From Campylobacter canadensis (GTDB taxonomy: Bacteria > Campylobacterota > Campylobacteria > Campylobacterales > Campylobacteraceae), in contig NZ_CP035946.1 of NCBI RefSeq assembly GCF_013177655.1, positions 1,240,001-1,304,000 of the forward strand: DNA of 64,000 nt. Direction: 5' to 3'. This document shows positions 28,175 through 36,880 of this stretch, piece after piece. The first letter of the stretch is position 1, and every line of letters starts with the position of its first letter. Position numbers and translations under genes: made by a program. The notes beneath the pieces were generated by a model. That model saw only the letters and a list, made by a program, of their open reading frames with translations, searched no databases and was not told the origin of the DNA.

Positions 28175-28719
28175 TTTTTATCCTTACTCATCGCTAAAAT
28201 ATCACGCTCTGAAAGAATAGGAGAATTTGTTGGCCAATTTATACCTATTCTTTCATCATTCCATGCGTAAGTAAATTGTTCAGGAGCGTCTAAATATTCT
28301 CCTTCATAAGCAAGCTTATAGTAATACACTGCTTCTTTTGAACTTACATAGTGAGAATTTCCCATATTTGGCGGTAATAAAATAAGCTGCTGGTTATCTT
28401 GATTAATAATAAATTTTTCCCATTTTAAGTAAGTTGGCGAATCTTTTCTACAATCAACCACTACCTGATGAACTTCCCCATAAACACAAGTAACGAGCTT
28501 GTAGGTTTTTGTATCGCCGTGAATTCCACGTAAAACATTAAAATGAGAATTAATAAATTTATCATGCTTGAACTTTAAACCATTTGGGATAATATCACCT
28601 AGTAAATCTTCAGTAAAAGCGGTCCAAATTTCACCTCTTAAATCTCTAAATTTATTAGGAGTTATAATATACACTCCTTTTAAAATTTTTGATTCTTGTA
28701 TATTAAATTCTATTGCCAT
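28171..28719 (-). CDS. GDP-keto-heptose C3/C5 epimerase of the RfbC cupin family (DdahB/MlghB type)
   Basis: A cupin of 182 residues related to dTDP-4-keto-rhamnose 3,5-epimerase. It shows KGVYIITPNKFRDLRGEIWTAF, HFNVLRGIHGDTKTYKLVTCVYG with the catalytic His, and VVDCRKDSPTYLKWEKF. In C. jejuni the DdahB and MlghB enzymes of this family epimerise GDP-4-keto-heptoses. With the dehydratase and reductase it completes a 6-deoxy-heptose route. It begins two bases after the glycosyltransferase-like gene at 28722. Confidence 0.85.
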   Translation of the reverse strand: MAIEFNIQESKILKGVYIITPNKFRDLRGEIWTAFTEDLLGDIIPNGLKFKHDKFINSHFNVLRGIHGDTKTYKLVTCVYGEVHQVVVDCRKDSPTYLKWEKFIINQDNQQLILLPPNMGNSHYVSSKEAVYYYKLAYEGEYLDAPEQFTYAWNDERIGINWPTNSPILSERDILAMSKDKK

Positions 28720-28721
28720 AA

Positions 28722-30059
28722 TTATTTTTCCTTTCTTTTAAATTCTCTTTTTAATCTGGATATATCTTGAAATATAAACTTAATATACCCACCTTTATAC
28801 CAATTCTTACTAGCTTTAATAAAAGCTTCTCCTAATTTATAAGTAAAACATTCTTTTTCTTTTAAAGCTTCTTTGTAATCTGGATAAGATTCTAAAGGAG
28901 GTAAAGCTAAATTTGGATTTTCTTTTATTTTTTCCTCATAGGCTTTTTGTTCAAATTTGTGTTTGTCTTTTATATATGATAATACAAAAGGCATTCTTAT
29001 ATAGCCTAATATGCTTTTTGAATTTGTAATTAAGGCTTGTCCTAGTTTATAAGATAAATGATTTTGGATACGGGATTTAGCTGTACCATATTTAGTTTGG
29101 AAAGATAATTTAGATTGGATTTGATTAAGTTGAGTTGATTTTTCTTGTATATTACTTTGTAATTGATTGATATGGTTTATATTGGATTTTATAATACTAT
29201 CTTTTTCTTTAACAGCATTGTTAATAGTATTATTAGAAGTTTGAATTTGTAAATTCACTTTAAATTTTAAAATATGCATAGCAACATATGCAATATAAGG
29301 ATATTGCAAACAACTACTTTTTAAATATATATCAAACAAATCAGAATAAACAACCCCTATCCACCCCTTTAGAAATAAAGTTTTTAAATACTCGCCCTCT
29401 CTTGTCAATAATATTGTTTTTAACATCTCATTTGCTTTTGAAATTTCATTATGATTTAATAAAATATCAATAATATGTATCCTATATTTATCATTTTCAT
29501 AATCATATACTAATGCTTTTTCCAAAAATTCGATTAAATTTTCTTTAGAAATATTTATTTTTTTAGACACTATAAATAAATGAAAATAGCTAAATGCTTT
29601 TTGCGAGTTAGATGTATTAAATTTTTCTATATTTTCTTTTATAATATCATATAACTCTTTTTCATTAAAAACAGAATAATTATTAATAAATTCTTGATTT
29701 CCTATATAGTTAGCTAATCTTACAACAGCAGAATTTGTTCCATACAATATTTTAGCATGCGACATAAACATCACATCGTAAAAAAATAATTCCATATTCG
29801 AAAGTTGGTTTGAATTTCTAAAATCTTCCATCACAAAAACATTTTTAAAGTTACAAAATTCCATAATTTGACGAATGGATAGCAAGTCATCCCCAACTAA
29901 TACAATATTTTTATCTTTATTTTTTTGTATAATCCCGATAGCTATTTCGCATGGTGTTGCATGATAAATAGACTGTAAATTAAATTTCCTAAACTCAGCA
30001 TAATCATAAATAGCGTCGCCGCTTCTAATATGAATACATATAAAATCTTTAAATTTCAT
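28722..30059 (-). CDS. Capsule glycosyltransferase-like protein with an HIRSGD motif
   Basis: The 445-residue protein opens with MKFKDFICIHIRSGDAIYDYAEF. HxRxGD is the nucleotide-sugar signature of fucosyltransferase-like GT-B enzymes. VLVGDD and ILYGTNSAVVRLANYIG follow, also typical of that C-terminal half. The N-terminal half of such enzymes is missing here but appears to be encoded just upstream (30056-30553). Residues of about 285-325 are a Gln/Asn-rich coiled coil. The tail repeats a motif (SYKLGQALI and TYKLGEAFI) that I associate with Campylobacter surface sugar transferases. Its ATG overlaps the upstream stop as ATGA. Donor and acceptor are unknown. Confidence 0.6.
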   Translation of the reverse strand: MKFKDFICIHIRSGDAIYDYAEFRKFNLQSIYHATPCEIAIGIIQKNKDKNIVLVGDDLLSIRQIMEFCNFKNVFVMEDFRNSNQLSNMELFFYDVMFMSHAKILYGTNSAVVRLANYIGNQEFINNYSVFNEKELYDIIKENIEKFNTSNSQKAFSYFHLFIVSKKINISKENLIEFLEKALVYDYENDKYRIHIIDILLNHNEISKANEMLKTILLTREGEYLKTLFLKGWIGVVYSDLFDIYLKSSCLQYPYIAYVAMHILKFKVNLQIQTSNNTINNAVKEKDSIIKSNINHINQLQSNIQEKSTQLNQIQSKLSFQTKYGTAKSRIQNHLSYKLGQALITNSKSILGYIRMPFVLSYIKDKHKFEQKAYEEKIKENPNLALPPLESYPDYKEALKEKECFTYKLGEAFIKASKNWYKGGYIKFIFQDISRLKREFKRKEK

Positions 30060-30553
30060 ACAGGTTTGCTTTGCTCTATAACTATTTTTTTTACAGATTC
30101 TGAAAATTCAATATCATTCCAAATATTTTGCATATATTTTCTATACTCTAAATCATCTATATCTTTAAAAATTCTTGTTGATAGATCAATAAGAGGTGCT
30201 GAAATATAATCATATTTATTAAATTTTAATTCTTTTAAAAACAAATCAAAATTTGTATAAACTTTGTCATCAATTCTAAAAATTGAACCATTTATACTCT
30301 CTAAAAAATATTTATCGATAAAATTTTTAGAAAATATTTCAGTATGCGACTCAACACATAATCCTAAAATACTAACATTATCATTTTCAACTTTTCTAAA
30401 ATTATTAGTATCAGAATCTTTAGTAAAGGGAATATAATTTTTCCATGTAAATTTAACTTGTTTATTTAATATTTTAGCAAGATACATAGCATTCATCAAA
30501 GATATTAATCTAGAACCAGTACCATCTGTTCTGCTAGCTATAATCAAGCTCAT
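30056..30553 (-). CDS. Glycosyltransferase N-terminal half, possibly one part of a split gene
   Basis: A 165-residue product starting MSLIIASRTDGTGSRLISLMNAMYLAKILNKQVKFTW. This glycine-rich GxGxRL opening with a following helix is what N-terminal halves of fucosyltransferase-like enzymes look like, and the HIRSGD half begins immediately downstream with an ATGA overlap. Either one enzyme is made from two coupled polypeptides, or an old gene was split by a frameshift. No homopolymer lies at the junction, so phase variation there is unlikely. It overlaps the end of the GT2-TagF gene upstream by four bases. Confidence 0.55.
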   Translation of the reverse strand: MSLIIASRTDGTGSRLISLMNAMYLAKILNKQVKFTWKNYIPFTKDSDTNNFRKVENDNVSILGLCVESHTEIFSKNFIDKYFLESINGSIFRIDDKVYTNFDLFLKELKFNKYDYISAPLIDLSTRIFKDIDDLEYRKYMQNIWNDIEFSESVKKIVIEQSKPV

Positions 30554-33500
30554 ACAATTTCCTTAAAAAATTTTTCAAAACAATTATATTTTTTACTATT
30601 ATTTTGCTCGAATGCTTGACTTATCAAAGATGATTGAAATAACAACAATTTCTCAAAAATACTTTCTTTACTTTTTGCAAAATCATTAATTAATATTTTA
30701 TAATTTTCATAAAATAATTCTCTATTATCAATATATAAAGAATATCTTAGTTTAAATTGAATAATTACTTCACCTTCCAATAACTGTTCAGCCAAAATAA
30801 ATACATTTTTTACATCTTTAATCTCCACTAAATTTTTAAGTATTTCTATCTTTGTCTTAATGCAATATTTCTCTATGTCTTGTTTATCTTCAATAAACTC
30901 TTTAACAAAAATATAACAGTTGCTATTATATGCACAAAGGGCAAAATTATACACTACATCTTCCGATATAAAACCGTTTTTTATAATATTTAACCATTTT
31001 TTAAATGCTTCATAATATAATTGTTTATCCTGTGCTAATAGAGCTTTTTCTTTTGCAGCAAACGCTTTGCCATGTTCTTGTTTTGACATTTTTATTATAG
31101 AATTATAAATTCTAGAACAACTGCCCATATCTCTATGTATAAAAGTTTGTGTAATATTTTTACTATAAAAATCATCTAACTCGCATTTGTTATTAAGCAA
31201 CTCATCTAATTTTACCATCAATTCTGACTCATTATTAACAACTGGTCCAAATCCATTTCTTCTATAATCAAAATTATAATCCCTTGGATGATGAACACCT
31301 TGCAAGTTTTCCTCTTCATCAAATTGATAAAAAATAGTAGGTTTATTTTGTATAGCCATTTCACTACATGCTGTACTATAATCAGTTATCATAAGATCTA
31401 CACTGGCAAAAATATTTTGCAAACTCATACCATTATTTCTTACATCCACTTGAATATAAGAAGGTGCTTGAAAATAAGATAGATATGGACGGATTTGAAA
31501 ATGAGGAAAAAAGTAAATTTTATAATCATATTTTTTTACAAGCTGCTCAAGCTGAGAACTTTGTATAACACTTTTCCATTTTTTAAAATACTCGCATTCT
31601 AAAAATTCCAAATTTATTTCTCTAATCCCTGTATTAGGAATTATATTGCCAACTATATTTTTTCTCCATGTTGGCATTATAAGGATTTGTTTGTTTTCTT
31701 TTCTACTTTTTTTTAAAAGAATATCATGTCTTGCAAAACCTGTTAATAGTACTTCTTTTTTTCCAAATTTATAGCGACTATAATTACTTGCTATATTATG
31801 GTGTTCTAAAGTATTTGCAGTGGTTATCATTTTAATCCAAGGATTACAATTAAACCAAGCATGCACATCACTTGCAAATGTTACCCCATGTTGTAAGAAG
31901 ATGAAATCCTTATTAAATTGTTTTAAATATCTTCCAAGATAAGCATCTAAATGAGAGCTAATGACTTTAGAGGCTTTTTTTACAATCCTTTCAAATTCAA
32001 AACTTCCAAATTCTATTAAATTAAATCCTTCTTTTTCTAATCTTTTCCAGTCTGAACTTTCTTTTCTTAAAGCAAATATTATTTTTTGCTCTGGGTGATT
32101 TTGCATAATGTATCTATATAAATGCTCTGCATTATCATCAGCTTCATAGTCTCTATCCATTAAAAGCCAAATATTACTTTTTGGTAATCTTTTTTGAAAT
32201 TCTTTTCGGATGTCTTGGATGTTTACATTTTGAAGTTGCGTCTTATTAAAAGTTATTCTGGTCTTTACTCCATCTATAAAAAATTCCAATTTACCCTTAA
32301 TATCAACAGGTATAGAAACCCATAATCTTTTTTGATAACAAAATACTCTATCTAAAAAATCGTATTTAACTATCTTTTCATAATCTGCATATATTTCTTC
32401 ATTATCCATCCTAATACTTTCTATATCTTTATCATCTCCAGTGTAATAAGTAATTAAAATTTGCTCTTTATAAGGGTCATAATCTTCTATATAAGCTATT
32501 TGAAATGGTGGTTTTTCATTTTTAAAGCAATTTAAAATTCCTACTTTCTTATCAAAATATAAACCTGCTAAATTAAAATCAAGAATTGTTTTAACGTCTA
32601 TATAAGAAAAATTTTGTTCTAATAATTTTAAATATCTTTGTTTTTCGCTTTCACTCATAAAAGATAATTTTTCAGGAGAATTAATAAGATTTTGAATATT
32701 AAAAACCAAATGCGCTAAAATAGAATTTTGAACATACAATGGTATTTTGTTTAATTTGGAAATTTTACAAAAAACATTAGCTGTTCTAATCAAAGAATCA
32801 ATATAATAATGAATTGTTTTAACCTGAAGATTGGTTGTCGATCCTTTTCTCTTTCTTGCTATATATAATGCATCTCGAAGAATAGCTATATTTTTTGTAT
32901 TATTTGCTACTAAGTACATCAAAACAAATTGCGCATCTTCAAAAGAACTAAAACCCTCTTCAAATAAATGATTATTTACTAAAATAATACTATAATCAAA
33001 AAAAGATCTTGTTGATGTTGTTATACCCCATCTCATAGAAGATATTTTTTCATACAAATTTGAAGTAAATTGAAAATTCGTAAAATGCTCTTGAAACACT
33101 CCTGTTTCATCTTGATATATTTTTATATTACAGCCTATCATACAAACATCATCATCTTGATGAGTTAATAAAAATTTATCAACCTCATAAAAATAATTTC
33201 TATCTAAAAAATCATCAGGGTCAGTACAAGTAAGCCAAGTTATATTTAAATCATTTTCTTTTAAATATTTTAAACCTAAATTTCTAGCACTTGCTTGTCC
33301 GCCGTTTTCTTTGTATAAATAAATTATATTTTTAGGATACTTTTTTTGATATTTCTTAATTATTTGTGCTGAATTATCCGTTGAACCATCATCAACACAA
33401 ATTAAATAAATATTGTTTTTAAAATCTAATCTTTGATTGATTATTGACTTAAAAAAATCATCTAAATATTTTTCTACATTATAAACCGCTGAAATAATTG

Positions 33501-33642
33501 CGTATTTGCTATAAGCTTTGTATTTTTTTGCTTTAAAATTATTTATAAGCTTATTTGCAATTCTGTAATTATTTAAAAAAGCATCCTTAAAAAATAATTT
33601 TGGTTCACGCATTAATTTTTTTATTTTTCTAGAACTATACAA
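30550..33642 (-). CDS. Large capsule protein: GT2, TagF-like transferase and C-terminal extension
   Basis: The 1030-residue protein has the same plan as the gene at 16773-19271. A GT2 domain (about 45-160) shows ICVDDGSTDNSA and TDPDDFLD. A linker follows, then a CDP-glycerol glycerophosphotransferase-type domain with FIFLQHGVTFASDVHAWF, TGFARHDIL, ILIMPTWRKN and MITDYSTACSEMAIQNK. An extra alpha-helical region of about 190 residues at the end looks like repeats of the TPR kind. I favour the TTG at 33642 as start (AAGGA ahead); an ATG at 33612 has no ribosome site. The first GT2 block is identical to the other gene, while the middle differs. It follows the aspS terminator, so it probably has its own promoter in 33643-33836. 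Confidence 0.8.
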   Translation of the reverse strand: MYSSRKIKKLMREPKLFFKDAFLNNYRIANKLINNFKAKKYKAYSKYAIISAVYNVEKYLDDFFKSIINQRLDFKNNIYLICVDDGSTDNSAQIIKKYQKKYPKNIIYLYKENGGQASARNLGLKYLKENDLNITWLTCTDPDDFLDRNYFYEVDKFLLTHQDDDVCMIGCNIKIYQDETGVFQEHFTNFQFTSNLYEKISSMRWGITTSTRSFFDYSIILVNNHLFEEGFSSFEDAQFVLMYLVANNTKNIAILRDALYIARKRKGSTTNLQVKTIHYYIDSLIRTANVFCKISKLNKIPLYVQNSILAHLVFNIQNLINSPEKLSFMSESEKQRYLKLLEQNFSYIDVKTILDFNLAGLYFDKKVGILNCFKNEKPPFQIAYIEDYDPYKEQILITYYTGDDKDIESIRMDNEEIYADYEKIVKYDFLDRVFCYQKRLWVSIPVDIKGKLEFFIDGVKTRITFNKTQLQNVNIQDIRKEFQKRLPKSNIWLLMDRDYEADDNAEHLYRYIMQNHPEQKIIFALRKESSDWKRLEKEGFNLIEFGSFEFERIVKKASKVISSHLDAYLGRYLKQFNKDFIFLQHGVTFASDVHAWFNCNPWIKMITTANTLEHHNIASNYSRYKFGKKEVLLTGFARHDILLKKSRKENKQILIMPTWRKNIVGNIIPNTGIREINLEFLECEYFKKWKSVIQSSQLEQLVKKYDYKIYFFPHFQIRPYLSYFQAPSYIQVDVRNNGMSLQNIFASVDLMITDYSTACSEMAIQNKPTIFYQFDEEENLQGVHHPRDYNFDYRRNGFGPVVNNESELMVKLDELLNNKCELDDFYSKNITQTFIHRDMGSCSRIYNSIIKMSKQEHGKAFAAKEKALLAQDKQLYYEAFKKWLNIIKNGFISEDVVYNFALCAYNSNCYIFVKEFIEDKQDIEKYCIKTKIEILKNLVEIKDVKNVFILAEQLLEGEVIIQFKLRYSLYIDNRELFYENYKILINDFAKSKESIFEKLLLFQSSLISQAFEQNNSKKYNCFEKFFKEIV
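33178..33544 (-). repeat. 367-bp direct repeat, copy 2 (GT2 domain)
   Basis: Matches 18828-19194 without a visible difference and has the same orientation. The bases just outside differ: AAATTT against CTTATC on one side, ATAAGC against GTATAT on the other. Both genes need the domain for activity, but identity at the DNA level, including synonymous sites, points to recent copying rather than constraint alone. Confidence 0.92.
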
Positions 33643-33836
33643 GTAAAAATCCTTAATATGAAAACTAATATTTTCAATATTAATATTTTGAATAAAAGTA
33701 CTTGTTTATATAAAAATAAAAACTGTTATAAAAAAAATCTAAAATTACTTACCATTAACTACATTAATTTTATAATGTTACATATTGTAAATATTAGTTT
33801 TCAAATTTAGACTAAAAGCAAACAGAGGATAAAAAT

Positions 33837-33869
33837 TAAAAGCTAATCTTTATAAAAAGTTAGCTTTTA
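33837..33869 (-). terminator. Rho-independent terminator after aspS
   Basis: A perfect 10-base stem (TAAAAGCTAA, 33837-33846, with TTAGCTTTTA, 33860-33869) around a 13-base loop, followed on the minus strand by TTTAATTTTTATCC. It lies 35 bases beyond the aspS stop. It separates aspS from the variable capsule genes. The rest of the 261-base gap (33643-33903) is AT-rich, with a possible minus-strand -10 (TATAAC near 33723) but no gene. Confidence 0.65.
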
Positions 33870-33903
33870 AAGTAATATAAAAATAACAAATAAATTATCT
33901 TGT

Positions 33904-35658
33904 TTATTTTTTCTCTTTTAAAGAAATGTGTAATTCATTAAGCTGGGCAAAACTAACTGCGCTTGGTGCATCAGTCATTAGGCATTGCGCTCTTTGAGTT
34001 TTAGGGAATGCTATTACATCTCTAATTGAACTTGATTTTGTAACTAACATTAACAATCTATCAAGACCTATTGCAAAGCCACCGTGACTAGGCGCACCAT
34101 AGCTTAAAGCGTCTAGTAAAAAGCCAAATTTTTCTTTTTGCTCTTCTTCGCTAATGTTTAATAACTTAAATACTTTTTGTTGGATATCGCTTTTGTGAAT
34201 TCTAATACTTCCACCACCAAGCTCAACCCCATTTAACACTATATCATAAGCAACTGAGCTAATTTCATCAATTGGTGCATCAATATTTTTTGGCATTGTA
34301 AATGGATGGTGCATCGCTGAATAAGTGCCATCATCATTTTGTTCAAACATAGGAAAATCAACAACCCATAAAAACTCAAATCTATTTTCATCAATTAATT
34401 TTAGTTCATTTGCTAAAAATAATCTAAATCTTCCCATATAATCTAAAACTGTTTTTTTAGCACCAACACCAAAGAATACTACATCTCCTACGCTAAAATC
34501 AGCTTCTTTTTTAAGAAAATCTATTAATTCTTTACCTTCATCATCAAAAAATTTAGTTAAAGGTCCTTTAGGTCCATCTTCTTTCATTTGAATGAAAGCA
34601 AGTCCTTTTGCGCCAAATTTTCTTACATATTCTTCAAAACCTTGCATTTGGCGCTTTGAAAAAATATTATCACCATTTTTTACAACTATTGCTTTTACAC
34701 GATTTTTTTTACTATCTTTTGCTGGCTCACTAAAAATAGCATTATTAGACTTTGCAAAAATATCTGCTACATCAATAAAAGGCATATCAAATCTTAAATC
34801 TGGCTTATCGCTTCCATAATTTTCCATTGCCTCATTATAAGTCATTCTTCTTACATTTTGCGGCATTGCTATCCCAACACTTGCAAAAGTTTTTCTTAAA
34901 AATTGCTCAGCATTTTGCATAACCATTTCTTGGTCACAAAAGCTCATCTCAACATCTATTTGAGTAAATTCAGGCTGTCTATCTGCTCTTAAATCTTCAT
35001 CTCTAAAACATTTTGCTATTTGAAAATATTTATCAAATCCTGCAACCATTAAAAGTTGTTTAAATAATTGCGGACTTTGTGGCAAGGCATAAAATTCGCC
35101 CTCATGTACACGAGAAGGTACCAAATAATCTCTTGCACCTTCAGGGGTAGCCTTAGTTAAAATAGGAGTTTCTACTTCCATAAAGCCAAGTTCTGTTAAA
35201 GCATTTCTAGCTGCAGTTGTGATGATTGAGCGTTTTTTAAAATTATCTAATAATTTTGGATTTCTAAGGCTTAAAAATCTATATTTTAACCTTAGTTCTT
35301 CATTTACATTTAAATCATTTACATCAAAAGGCAATGCTTTTGCGCTATTTATTAATTCAACTTCACTGCAAACTACTTCAATTTCTCCTGTTTTAAGCTT
35401 AGAATTTACTAAACCTTCTCCTCTTAAACGTACCTTACCCTTTGCACAAATTACATATTCATCTCTAAATGAACTAGCAAGTTCGTGTGCTTGTTTGCTT
35501 ACTTCTGGGTCGCAAACTAATTGAATTAAACCTTCTTTATCTCTTAAATCTAAAAATATTACACCACCGTGGTCACGATAGCTATTTACAAATCCTGCTA
35601 GGCAAACTTCTTTACCTACTGAATTTTTATCTAACTGTGTTGAATAATGAGTTCTCAT
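33904..35658 (-). CDS. aspS: Aspartyl-tRNA synthetase
   Basis: A bacterial-type class II synthetase of 584 residues. The N-terminal anticodon-binding OB fold is followed by class II motif 2 ([23 protein letters not shown]), the bacterial insertion domain (about 285-420) and motif 3 ([12 protein letters not shown]). Many Epsilonproteobacteria lack a separate AsnRS and use this enzyme as a non-discriminating form, but that cannot be decided here. It is an essential gene set within the capsule locus between kpsS and the variable genes, with a terminator after it. Confidence 0.96.
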   Translation of the reverse strand: MRTHYSTQLDKNSVGKEVCLAGFVNSYRDHGGVIFLDLRDKEGLIQLVCDPEVSKQAHELASSFRDEYVICAKGKVRLRGEGLVNSKLKTGEIEVVCSEVELINSAKALPFDVNDLNVNEELRLKYRFLSLRNPKLLDNFKKRSIITTAARNALTELGFMEVETPILTKATPEGARDYLVPSRVHEGEFYALPQSPQLFKQLLMVAGFDKYFQIAKCFRDEDLRADRQPEFTQIDVEMSFCDQEMVMQNAEQFLRKTFASVGIAMPQNVRRMTYNEAMENYGSDKPDLRFDMPFIDVADIFAKSNNAIFSEPAKDSKKNRVKAIVVKNGDNIFSKRQMQGFEEYVRKFGAKGLAFIQMKEDGPKGPLTKFFDDEGKELIDFLKKEADFSVGDVVFFGVGAKKTVLDYMGRFRLFLANELKLIDENRFEFLWVVDFPMFEQNDDGTYSAMHHPFTMPKNIDAPIDEISSVAYDIVLNGVELGGGSIRIHKSDIQQKVFKLLNISEEEQKEKFGFLLDALSYGAPSHGGFAIGLDRLLMLVTKSSSIRDVIAFPKTQRAQCLMTDAPSAVSFAQLNELHISLKEKK

Positions 35659-35713
35659 TTTTTTCCTTAAAAAAATATTTTGTTAAATTATAAAAAATTA
35701 AATTAATACCAAG

Positions 35714-36880
35714 TTAAAATACATCTTCGTAAAACGAACCGTTGATTTGATTGGTATTTAATAAATAACTTTTGTACTTTTCATAAAGTTGTTTATCTAC
35801 ATTAAATTTTAAGACATTTGACCAAAAACTGTCTAAAGTACCCTTATAAACTAAACCATCAATATTATAAATAGCTTTAGCTAAAACAATTGTAGGGCAA
35901 GAATATGCAATTGAGCTTAAACCTACGGTAGAATTTGCAACCACACAGCCACTTGCATTTGTAAGTAAGGTTGGCAAATGCCCTGAATGTAAATAAATAA
36001 TTTTATCTTCAATATTAAATTTTTTTGCAAATTTTTTCATAACTTTTGAATAATCAACATAACCAATATCCATTGGATGATGTTTAAAAACTAAATATGT
36101 GTTATTATCAGCATTTTTTATAAAAGATTTAATAACGCTAATAATAAATTTTTTTATACATTTTTTTTCATAATGAATTTTTACTTGAGTATCGTTAAAA
36201 ACTTGCAAAACACATAAAAAATATTTTTTATTTTCTAAGGAAATTTTTGCATCACTTATTTTATATTTTTTTAACCTTATATAATGTCTAATCCAGTAAA
36301 AACTCTCACTTGGCTTTAGGGTTCTATGATGATTTTTATTATTAAAATAAAAAGAAAAAATAAAAGAAAAAAGGTAATAAATAAAGGTATAAAAGCACAT
36401 CTTATAAAAAGAATATTTTAATAAATTATTTATTTCTTTATTTTTAAAATTATATTTTTTATAAAAATTAGCATCTTTGCTCATTTTTGAATTTGCATTT
36501 ACCCCATCTTTTTCTAAAGTTATAAAATTTGGTCTTAAATAGCCTTCTTCAAAAACATAAACTTCAATATCTAATTCTTTTGCGATTTCTATTGCACATT
36601 TATGAATTTTTCTTGTATCGTTGTAACAAAAAATAATTTCAATATTATTTTTTAAATAAAATTCTTTTATAAAATCTTTATAATTTTTAAAAGATTTTGT
36701 GTAATTTACACTTTTAAATGGATAAAAAATAAAATCACCACCATTAAAATTAATTTTAAAAATTCTATTATTTTGTAAAGATAGTTTTTTTGCAAAATAA
36801 TTAAAAAAAGGTCCTATTGGACCTTGTAGCAATAAAATATTCTTATTCTTAAAACCCGATATCGCCTTACTTAACTTCAT
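35714..36880 (-). CDS. kpsS: Capsule Kdo-transferase KpsS
   Basis: KpsS adds the first Kdo to the lyso-phosphatidylglycerol anchor of the capsule. The 388-residue protein shows KNILLLQGPIGPFFNYFAKKL, VFEEGYLRPNFITLEKDGVNA, YLVFKHHPMDIGY and SGCVVANSTVGLSSIAYSCPTIVL, typical of the family, and its length fits. A hydrophobic stretch near 155-180 suits a membrane-associated protein. It shares one base with the kpsD stop. KpsF, which makes the Kdo precursor, is not in this window. Confidence 0.9.
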   Translation of the reverse strand: MKLSKAISGFKNKNILLLQGPIGPFFNYFAKKLSLQNNRIFKINFNGGDFIFYPFKSVNYTKSFKNYKDFIKEFYLKNNIEIIFCYNDTRKIHKCAIEIAKELDIEVYVFEEGYLRPNFITLEKDGVNANSKMSKDANFYKKYNFKNKEINNLLKYSFYKMCFYTFIYYLFSFIFSFYFNNKNHHRTLKPSESFYWIRHYIRLKKYKISDAKISLENKKYFLCVLQVFNDTQVKIHYEKKCIKKFIISVIKSFIKNADNNTYLVFKHHPMDIGYVDYSKVMKKFAKKFNIEDKIIYLHSGHLPTLLTNASGCVVANSTVGLSSIAYSCPTIVLAKAIYNIDGLVYKGTLDSFWSNVLKFNVDKQLYEKYKSYLLNTNQINGSFYEDVF

